From: Bacteroidia bacterium
Lineage (GTDB): Bacteria; Bacteroidota; Bacteroidia; Chitinophagales; Saprospiraceae
Assembly (NCBI GenBank): GCA_030432855.1
Contig: JAUILM010000189.1
Span: 1-9,006 of the forward strand
DNA length: 9,006 bases
Direction of reading: 5' to 3'
Shown here: positions 1 through 5,105 of the stretch, piece by piece
Position numbering within the stretch: position 1 is the stretch's first letter
How the letters are laid out: each line of letters starts with the position of its first letter
The notes under the pieces: generated by a model
Databases searched by the model: none
Told to the model about the DNA's origin: nothing
What the model saw: only the letters and a program-made list of their open reading frames with translations
Program-made: the position numbers and the translations under genes

Positions 1-581
1 TTCTTTTTAATACAATCAATTCAATCTTTGTCCTCATCAAGAAGGATCCGACCAGTGCCTCTGATGCGCTTGCCAGCTTTTCAGATTTGATGCGGTATCA
101 GCTGTATGAGTGTAATGAAAACAAGGTGCCGCTTATTACAGAAATCGAGCACATGCAAAAATTTATACAGCTCCAACAACTTAGATATACTACTAACCTG
201 CAAGTGGATTTAAAAACACCTTCCATCATACACCCCCGGATTCAAATCACACCTTTCATCCTGACTACCCTGGTCGAAAATGCATTTAAACATGTCTCCC
301 CGGATCAATATGGCAGGTCGTGGATAGAAGTGAATATCGATCTCAGTGAAAACAACCTATATGTCACTTGTAGTAACAGTTGCTCTCATCAGGTAGTGAG
401 CACAGAAAAACAGGGAGGTATTGGACTAAAAAACATCCAAAGGAGACTTGAGCTATTATACAAAGAAAAACATCAATTTGAAATACGGAAAGAACCTACG
501 AACTTCGTAGTGAATATCAGGATGACACTAGACTCTATGGATCGCGTGGCATCCAGCAACCTGGCCACCACATGGAATTAA
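1..581 (+). CDS. LytS/YehU-type sensor histidine kinase, C-terminal part (5' end outside window)
   Basis: This is the kinase core of a two-component sensor that passes phosphate to the regulator encoded directly downstream. The open frame runs from the left edge (first full codon at position 3) and 192 residues are visible. It opens with LFNTINSIFVL, the part of the His_kinase (PF06580) motif HFLFNTxNSI that follows the phospho-accepting His. That His should therefore lie about two codons beyond the edge. The ATP-binding N box (LVENAFKH, codons near 270-293) and the glycine box (GGIGLKNIQRRL, from about 414) are both present. The membrane or sensing part is not in the window, so the signal is unknown. 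A TTG at 87 can be read as a start, but homology continues upstream of it. The stop overlaps the next gene by 10 bases, which suggests translational coupling. The family call is firm; the specific role is unknown. Confidence 0.93.
   Translation, partial: LFNTINSIFVLIKKDPTSASDALASFSDLMRYQLYECNENKVPLITEIEHMQKFIQLQQLRYTTNLQVDLKTPSIIHPRIQITPFILTTLVENAFKHVSPDQYGRSWIEVNIDLSENNLYVTCSNSCSHQVVSTEKQGGIGLKNIQRRLELLYKEKHQFEIRKEPTNFVVNIRMTLDSMDRVASSNLATTWN
546..568 (+). promoter_or_regulatory. Hairpin just before the response-regulator start codon
   Basis: GTGG (546-549) pairs with CCAC (565-568), and CCAG (553-556) pairs with CTGG (561-564). The loop is CAAC and there is a 3-base bulge (CAT). The 8-bp stem ends three bases before the ATG at 572, inside the last codons of the kinase gene. 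Ribosomes finishing the kinase would melt it, so it may enforce coupled translation. The pairing is seen directly; the function is inferred. It could equally be a chance result of codon choice. Confidence 0.35.
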
Positions 582-1291
582 TCAATTGTGCCATAATCGA
601 TGATGAGCCCCTGGCTCGGGAAGGACTCCGAAACTACATTCAGGAGGTTGAATTTTTAAATTTACTTGACACGTTTGAGCAACCTCTCGAATTTATGTCC
701 TATCAGGATCGAGATCTAGTAGATTTACTATTTCTGGATATTCAAATGCCAAAAATGAGTGGCATGGAATTTCTTAGAAATATCCGACCCTTACCCTCCA
801 TCATTGTTACCACCGCACATCCCAGCTATGCCCTGGAGAGTTTTCAGTGGGATGTTGTAGATTACTTACTAAAACCCATCACCTTTGACCGCTTTTACAA
901 AGCCGCCTCGAAGGTCAGAGATCTAATCGCTGTTCAGTCACATAAATCGCATGAAAAATCGGAAAGTGATGACCACTTCTTCATAAAGTGTGACAGCCGA
1001 TATGAGAAAATATATTTCAGTGACATTCTTTTCATAAAAGGAATGAAAAACTACATTCAAATATTCACCGAGAAAGAGAAATATCTAACGCTCACCTCCA
1101 TGAAAGATATACTGGAACATCTGCCAGGAGAACAATTTCTGCGCACGCATAAATCCTATATCGTAAATAGTGAAAAGGTGAAAACTGTACAGAATCATGA
1201 GCTCGTCATACAAACGCACCGAATTCCCGTCAGCAGGAATATGCGAGACAACATTCTGCATTCTATTTTGAAAGACAAACTATTGAATTAG
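572..1291 (+). CDS. LytTR-family response regulator (receiver + LytTR DNA-binding domain)
   Basis: This 239-residue cytoplasmic regulator is the partner of the kinase before it. The receiver domain covers about residues 3-118. Its acidic pocket is D10-D11, the phospho-accepting Asp is D56 (in FLDIQMPKMSG), the switch Thr is T80 or T81, and the conserved Lys is K101 in LLKP. A short charged linker follows, and then a LytTR DNA-binding domain from about 136 to 235. That domain has the family features FIKCDSRYEKI, DILFIKGMKNY and FLRTHKSYIVN. Length and layout are normal for the AgrA/LytR/YehT group, which usually binds pairs of short direct repeats in promoters. The ATG at 572 overlaps the kinase stop (TAA 579-581), typical for an operon. 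The target genes cannot be read from the window. Its 3' end faces the cyclase gene across 13 bases, with no obvious terminator between them. Confidence 0.95.
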   Translation: MELINCAIIDDEPLAREGLRNYIQEVEFLNLLDTFEQPLEFMSYQDRDLVDLLFLDIQMPKMSGMEFLRNIRPLPSIIVTTAHPSYALESFQWDVVDYLLKPITFDRFYKAASKVRDLIAVQSHKSHEKSESDDHFFIKCDSRYEKIYFSDILFIKGMKNYIQIFTEKEKYLTLTSMKDILEHLPGEQFLRTHKSYIVNSEKVKTVQNHELVIQTHRIPVSRNMRDNILHSILKDKLLN

Positions 1292-1304
1292 AACCCATCT
1301 TTAC

Positions 1305-2063
1305 CTAGTCAGAAATCGCATACGTGACCAGCGCCTTTTCTTTGCCTTTCACAAGACTTTCTGGCATTTTACTTAGATTAAAATCATCTCCCAACTGTCT
1401 CTGGACACTTTCACTTATAAGTAGATCACAATTATGAATTCGGGTGAGTGACTCAATTCTGGAGGCAACATTAATCACATCACCTACCACTCCAAATTTG
1501 CTGAGTTCTGCATTTCCCATAATCCCGGCTAATACTTCACCCTGATGAATCCCCATACCCAGATGCAGGGCGGGCAGTCCCCGGTCTTCCAGCTCCTGAT
1601 TGTAATCAACCAGCGCCTTACGGACAGCCAGGGCAGCCTTCACCGCATCCCTGACCTGCCATGGATTGTGATGGATAGCACCAAACAATGCCAGGACACC
1701 ATCGCCAATAAGTTCCGTAACGGTCCCATGATTTTTACTGATGGCATCACTTACCACTCTGAAATAGCCATTCAGAATTGACACCACCTGCTCGGGATGC
1801 CGCTTTTCGCACATACTGGTAAAGCCCTTTAGATCGGCAAAAAGAACAGTGACCTGACGCACCTCCGCAGGATATTGACCATGCTGTCCGGTGAACTGCT
1901 CAATGACCTGCTCAGGTACAAATCGAGCAAAATGCACCTGCAGACTTTCCAGTTTTTGTGTGGTGTGCTTCAATAAATGCTGCATTCTCTGTATACGTTG
2001 TTTACTTTTCAGGATCACGTAGATCAAAATCAATAGAACCGGAATAAAGAGTATACCTATCAT
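1305..2063 (-). CDS. Membrane-anchored class III adenylate/guanylate cyclase
   Basis: This 252-residue protein makes a cyclic nucleotide from ATP or GTP. Residues 2-18 form one hydrophobic segment. The basic stretch after it (KSKQRIQRMQ) suggests that the catalytic part faces the cytoplasm. A short helical linker with FVPEQVIEQF leads into the cyclase domain at about 66-250. The two metal-binding aspartates are D77 (LFADLKGFTS) and D121 (LIGDGVLALFG). The transition-state residues N198 and R202 are present in INVASRIES. The purine-selecting position before IGD is E117, where adenylyl cyclases usually have Lys; the second position is G191. Glu here is the guanylyl-cyclase state, so GTP may be the substrate; this is inference. 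No HAMP, PAS or GAF domain is present. The gene starts 6 bases after the AhpD-like gene, so both are probably on one transcript. Class III catalysis is near certain; the product is open. Confidence 0.93.
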   Translation of the reverse strand: MIGILFIPVLLILIYVILKSKQRIQRMQHLLKHTTQKLESLQVHFARFVPEQVIEQFTGQHGQYPAEVRQVTVLFADLKGFTSMCEKRHPEQVVSILNGYFRVVSDAISKNHGTVTELIGDGVLALFGAIHHNPWQVRDAVKAALAVRKALVDYNQELEDRGLPALHLGMGIHQGEVLAGIMGNAELSKFGVVGDVINVASRIESLTRIHNCDLLISESVQRQLGDDFNLSKMPESLVKGKEKALVTYAISD

Positions 2064-2069
2064 GACGGC

Positions 2070-3140
2070 CTATTTTATTAGAACAGCCAGGCGAACTGCT
2101 GCATTTGCCAGTGATGCCACACCGATTGCCTCCAGTAGCATCACTTCATCTATCTCCTTAGCCAGATTTTTTACACTCTCCTGAACAGGGCCCGTCTGAA
2201 AGTGGATCGTCTCTCTTGTCCATGTCAATAGTCTTTGCTCCTTTTCATTCAGTCGGTCTGATCGCAAGGCATGCAGGGATTCATCAAATTCCTGCTCAGT
2301 AAACCCAAGATTTAAAGCCATCTGCAAGGTTTCCGTTTCACAGTAAGGACATCGCAGTGTCCGGGCGACCACGGCAAACATGAGGACTTTAAGTTCACGG
2401 GACAACACTCTGGATTCAATAGCGCCCTGGAAAGCATCATGAAACGATTTAGCCGCTGGAAGTCCTGCAAGCACCCTGACAAATACGGGATAATCGGATA
2501 GATCGCCTTCCAGAATGTCATCCTGCCACAGCAGCTTTCGAATTTTTCGGGCGATCAAAGGCCGTAGAAGTTTTCCCTTGAAACTCACCGATAGCTTCTC
2601 CATATAGTCCATGGGAGGGACTGAAATGAAGGTGGAGACCCTATTCATGAAACAATTATTGATCGTAAGGAACACCAACTCGGCCACTTCCAGATGTGTG
2701 AATCCCACCGCCTTTAACTTCTGAAGATCATCTTTAGGTGGTCTGGGTCTTGATCGGGAGAGATTTCGACAGAACTGTACTAATACCCGGTCCTTATCAT
2801 CCAATTCTGCGCCCAGCACATCTTCCTCAATACTTCGAATCATTCTTTCAGAGTACCCCAAAAATCGCATCTGAGCTTTTACATAACCGTAGCAATACCT
2901 GCACGCATTTTCTTGTGCGGAGACGATATCACAAATGTCCCGGTACCTTCGAGCCAAATACCGGGTCTTATATCTTGGCCATTTGAATACGGTCTGCCGG
3001 ATCCACGGACTCCGGGATACTCGAGTGAGTGAATCAGGTACCCGACCCAGTTTATCCTGCACTTCGGCCTCCCACTCTGGTACGCGGACCCTGGGGAGAA
3101 TAGGGGGGCTCCAAACGATTTCATGAATTAACAGAGACAT
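2070..3140 (-). CDS. Tandem AhpD-like (carboxymuconolactone decarboxylase-type) CxxC protein
   Basis: This 356-residue protein has no signal peptide or membrane segment, so it is probably cytoplasmic. It holds two AhpD-like all-helical units. The first has ENACRYCYG with C80 and C83. The second has RTLRCPYCE with C264 and C267. Each CxxC is followed by a helix containing LG(Y/F) and by later helices resembling the AhpD/CMD fold. In AhpD the CxxC pair reduces the peroxidase AhpC, and a His normally follows as CxxCxxxH. Here that position is Val (V87) in the first unit and Thr in the second, so the classic proton relay is missing. Single-unit relatives of 150-190 residues are common; this is a double-length form. 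It is the first gene of an operon with a nucleotidyl cyclase. A thiol redox role is likely, the substrate is unknown, and carboxymuconolactone decarboxylation is unlikely. Confidence 0.8.
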   Translation of the reverse strand: MSLLIHEIVWSPPILPRVRVPEWEAEVQDKLGRVPDSLTRVSRSPWIRQTVFKWPRYKTRYLARRYRDICDIVSAQENACRYCYGYVKAQMRFLGYSERMIRSIEEDVLGAELDDKDRVLVQFCRNLSRSRPRPPKDDLQKLKAVGFTHLEVAELVFLTINNCFMNRVSTFISVPPMDYMEKLSVSFKGKLLRPLIARKIRKLLWQDDILEGDLSDYPVFVRVLAGLPAAKSFHDAFQGAIESRVLSRELKVLMFAVVARTLRCPYCETETLQMALNLGFTEQEFDESLHALRSDRLNEKEQRLLTWTRETIHFQTGPVQESVKNLAKEIDEVMLLEAIGVASLANAAVRLAVLIK

Positions 3141-3150
3141 AGTCTTTTCT

Positions 3151-3174
3151 TCTATAGTATTACCTCTCTATAGT
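3151..3174 (-). promoter_or_regulatory. Direct repeat ACTATAGA-N8-ACTATAGA upstream of the AhpD-like/cyclase operon
   Basis: On the coding (-) strand the octamer ACTATAGA occurs twice, 16 bases apart from start to start. The nearer copy ends about 10 bases before the operon's ATG. Each copy contains the palindromic core CTATAG. Two identical copies this close to a start suggest a binding site for a dimeric regulator, or a repressor site overlapping the translation start. No known consensus is recognised. The repeat is certain; its function is inferred. Confidence 0.4.
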
Positions 3175-3248
3175 CTGGAATGAGAAATCATTACCGGCTG
3201 ATGGGAAAATTATTGGCAGGAATTCCGATGGTAAGCCCTGGATTCTGA

Positions 3249-3288
3249 TGATTGGGCATTATTTACCCAAATCATTAGGCAGACTGCC
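3249..3288 (+). repeat. Two adjacent dyads in the divergent control region
   Basis: TGATTGGG (3249-3256) pairs with CCCAAATCA (3266-3274) if one A is bulged, leaving a 9-base spacer. Immediately after is GGCAGACTGCC (3278-3288), an 11-base palindrome with a central A, followed by TTTTT at 3290-3294. The second element resembles a very short terminator, but its usable RNA stem is only 4 bp. Protein-binding sites are the other reading. Confidence 0.3.
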
Positions 3289-3420
3289 ATTTTTACAGGC
3301 GTTTTTTACCCACACTGCCAACATGGCATTTGAATTCGTATCAAATCGATCAGAAACTGACAAAATGTAAGTAAATGGTTGGATGGCATTTAACTTGCAT
3401 ATATGTAGGTGTAATTGGAA

Positions 3421-3438
3421 ATTTTTTAATTAAAAAAT
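3421..3438 (+). promoter_or_regulatory. Perfect 18-bp A/T palindrome in the hsp20 leader
   Basis: The sequence ATTTTTTAATTAAAAAAT equals its own reverse complement. It ends six bases before the hsp20 ATG at 3445. In RNA it could form a 7-bp A-U stem with an AAUU loop directly next to the ribosome landing site. A stem made only of A-U pairs would melt easily, so it could act as a temperature-sensitive or unstructured-leader element. It contains no ROSE or fourU motif. As DNA it could bend or bind a regulator. The palindrome is seen directly; its role is inferred. Confidence 0.4.
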
Positions 3439-3444
3439 ATAGAG

Positions 3445-3888
3445 ATGAGAACATTAGCAAAAATCCACAACGGCAACCCTACTCGATCACTTTCTTCATG
3501 GATGGATGATTGGTTTAGCCGCGATTTCAACACACTGCTGAATGAGAATGCACGATGGACAACTCCCAGTGTAAACATTAAGGAAACTGACGACCACTTT
3601 GGTCTGGAAGTGGCAGCTCCCGGACTGAAAAAGTCTGACTTTAATATCGAACTGGACAATGGACTATTGACGATCAGCAGTGAAAAGAAAGTAGAGGACA
3701 CGCAGGAAGAAGGACACTACACAAGAAAAGAATACAGCTATCAGTCCTTCAAACGGACTTTCACTCTTCCTGACAGTGTAGATGCTGCTGGTATATCTGC
3801 AGTATACGAAGATGGTATACTGAATGTGGTACTACCTAAGAAAGAAGAGGCCAAGACACAGCCTCCCAAGAATATTGAAATTAAATAA
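3445..3888 (+). CDS. Small heat-shock protein, Hsp20/alpha-crystallin family
   Basis: This 147-residue ATP-independent holdase binds unfolding proteins during heat or other stress and keeps them soluble for refolding. A variable N-terminal arm (1-38) contains SWMDDWFSRDFN. The alpha-crystallin domain spans about 39-131. It has VNIKETDDHFGLEVAAPGLKK at its start, LLTISSEKK in the middle and the hallmark A-x-x-x-x-G-x-L motif (A119 to L126, AVYEDGIL) near its end. A C-terminal I-x-I motif (IEI, 144-146), used to dock subunits into large oligomers, is present. Length and order are normal. The ATG at 3445 follows AGAG and an A-rich leader. The gene stands alone, with its own terminator 25 bases downstream of the stop. 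No CIRCE operator is seen, so control is probably by another route. Confidence 0.96.
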   Translation: MRTLAKIHNGNPTRSLSSWMDDWFSRDFNTLLNENARWTTPSVNIKETDDHFGLEVAAPGLKKSDFNIELDNGLLTISSEKKVEDTQEEGHYTRKEYSYQSFKRTFTLPDSVDAAGISAVYEDGILNVVLPKKEEAKTQPPKNIEIK

Positions 3889-3913
3889 GTTGTTTTAAGA
3901 GTAACTGGAATCC

Positions 3914-3943
3914 AAAGGCAGTCCCAAACGGACTGCCTTTTTT
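3914..3943 (+). terminator. Rho-independent terminator after hsp20
   Basis: AAAGGCAGTCC (3914-3924) and GGACTGCCTTT (3930-3940) form a perfect 11-bp stem around the loop CAAAC. The T-run continues to 3943. It lies between the hsp20 stop and the end of the convergent Gfo/Idh gene. The T-tract strongly favours + strand termination. On the - strand only three Us follow the stem, so it may block the convergent transcript more weakly. Confidence 0.9.
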
Positions 3944-3948
3944 ATTAC

Positions 3949-4953
3949 CTACAGGGTACTGGGGTCGATCCAATCCCCGGACTTACCGCTTTCAAAGATC
4001 GCATCGATCACCTGCATATTATGGACCGCATCATCCAGGGGAGTGGGTACAGGTGTACCATCCACAATGGCCTGCACCATGGCATCACACTGTGCATGAT
4101 ATTGATCTACTACATCAAAAACAATTTCCTCTTTTGTACCGCGGGTCTTCAACCAGATCTTTGTTTCTCTATCTGGGGGAGCATTTACAGGGATATCAAT
4201 TTCAATAGTGCCGTCGGTTCCCACCATCAGACATCGTTGATACGGCATCATCTGTGTGGAGCATGTAAATGTTGAATGCAAGCCATTTCCAAAATCAAGA
4301 ATTCCTGAAGCCATTCGATCCGTTCCGAAGTTGGGATCAAAATCCAGCAGGCCCACGACACGGCGGGGCTCGCCATTAAATAAGAACCTGGCAAAGGAAA
4401 TACAATAACATCCAATGTCCATCAAGCCCCCTCCTCCAATCTCCGCCATGTTGCGCACGTTGTGGGGATCTGTGTTGTGGTAAGAGAAAAAAGATTGTAC
4501 CGATTTGAGGTCTCCGATTGCTCCTTTCTCCACCAAAGATTTTGTCCTCTTCCATTGAGGATGATGTCTATACATGAAGGCTTCCATAATCTTAAGCCTG
4601 GGAAATCTGCGACTGGCATCCAATAGCTTTTTGCCCTCTCCGTTATTCATTCCAATGGGCTTTTCGCAAAGTACATGTTTACCAGCTTCCAGTGCCTTAA
4701 TACTCCATTCTACATGAAGGTGGTTGGGCAGTGGATTATAAATGACGTCAATATCCGGATCAGCTAACAGCTCCTCGTAAGAGCCATGTGATTTCGGTAT
4801 TCCCATTTTTGCAGCCGCGGACTTTGCTTTTCCAGCATCCCTGGAGCTTATCGCATATACTTCTGAAATCGTACTTTTCTGCATCCCGGGTATCACCCGG
4901 CCCAGTCCGATATTAGCCGTGCTGATGATACCCCACTTTAGTTTTCGTTTCAT
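3949..4953 (-). CDS. Gfo/Idh/MocA-family NAD(P)-dependent oxidoreductase
   Basis: This complete 334-residue cytoplasmic dehydrogenase probably oxidises or reduces a sugar or related polyol using NAD(P). The N-terminal Rossmann fold begins with WGIISTANIG (7-16), the nucleotide-binding turn. The catalytic Lys is K98 in CEKP. The C-terminal alpha/beta domain holds GGGGLMDIGCYC, giving D179 and Y183. These match the Lys/Asp/Tyr set of the glucose-fructose oxidoreductase, NADP-xylose dehydrogenase and dihydrodiol dehydrogenase branch. EAFMYRHHPQW (124-134) fits the same branch. The substrate cannot be set from sequence. The gene has no same-strand partner nearby: it converges on hsp20 and diverges from the GNAT gene. 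The ATG at 4953 begins MKRKLKWGI, the normal distance from the Rossmann turn. Confidence 0.93.
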   Translation of the reverse strand: MKRKLKWGIISTANIGLGRVIPGMQKSTISEVYAISSRDAGKAKSAAAKMGIPKSHGSYEELLADPDIDVIYNPLPNHLHVEWSIKALEAGKHVLCEKPIGMNNGEGKKLLDASRRFPRLKIMEAFMYRHHPQWKRTKSLVEKGAIGDLKSVQSFFSYHNTDPHNVRNMAEIGGGGLMDIGCYCISFARFLFNGEPRRVVGLLDFDPNFGTDRMASGILDFGNGLHSTFTCSTQMMPYQRCLMVGTDGTIEIDIPVNAPPDRETKIWLKTRGTKEEIVFDVVDQYHAQCDAMVQAIVDGTPVPTPLDDAVHNMQVIDAIFESGKSGDWIDPSTL

Positions 4954-4978
4954 TTATTGATTTTAATAGATGTGTTAA

Positions 4979-4993
4979 TAATATTCGATATTA
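4979..4993. promoter_or_regulatory. Palindrome TAATAT-TCG-ATATTA between divergent genes
   Basis: Two perfect 6-base arms surround a 3-base centre. The element lies 25 bases upstream of the Gfo/Idh start codon, within the 152-base divergent gap. Its position and symmetry suit a repressor operator for the Gfo/Idh gene, or an AT-rich promoter element. Short A/T palindromes also arise by chance, so the function is only a suggestion. Confidence 0.35.
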
Positions 4994-5049
4994 CTTTCTA
5001 CCCATGAATTAATAGTTTCACCTGTCCAGCTTGAGATTATCACATACGG

Positions 5050-5065
5050 CGTGCATTTCAGCACG
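5050..5065. repeat. Small inverted repeat CGTGC-N6-GCACG
   Basis: A 5-bp GC-rich stem with the loop ATTTCA stands out in an AT-rich gap, about 40 bases before the first ATG of the GNAT gene. It could be an operator or a leader hairpin. AAGGAG (5073-5078) follows, but no usable in-frame start lies at the right distance from it. Confidence 0.25.
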
Positions 5066-5105
5066 ATTCTTGAAGGAGTAAGTATTAAACACGTCAAAGC
5101 TTCCT

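Larger units (their letters stand above)
3141..3444 (+). other. Divergent control region between the AhpD-like/cyclase operon and hsp20
   Basis: No convincing gene is present in these 304 bases. They must hold promoters for both directions. Visible structure includes a TCTATAGT direct repeat (3151-3158, 3167-3174), AAATCATTA twice (3185-3193, 3269-3277), an imperfect dyad (3249-3274), the palindrome GGCAGACTGCC (3278-3288) followed by five Ts, ATGGCATTT twice (3323-3331, 3383-3391), and an A/T palindrome next to the hsp20 start. I found no CIRCE heat-shock operator (TTAGCACTC-N9-GAGTGCTAA). No full Bacteroidota-type TAnnTTTG promoter with a matched upstream TTG is visible. The nearest match is TAACTTGC at about 3391-3398. 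Confidence 0.6.

Noticed and set aside
1545..1781. 78-codon + strand open frame inside the cyclase gene
   Set aside because: It lies wholly opposite a clear class III cyclase, has no recognisable domain and no start signal.
2879..3126. Several short open frames on both strands inside the AhpD-like gene
   Set aside because: They are overlaps of one well-supported coding frame that carries both CxxC motifs.
3278..3294. GGCAGACTGCC plus T5 as a true terminator
   Set aside because: The usable RNA stem is only about 4 bp and no + strand gene precedes it.
5073..5086. AAGGAG Shine-Dalgarno-like sequence before the GNAT gene
   Set aside because: The GNAT frame has a TAA at 5079-5081 and the first ATG is 27 bases away. 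The only start at a fitting distance is a rare ATT opening a 13-codon frame.
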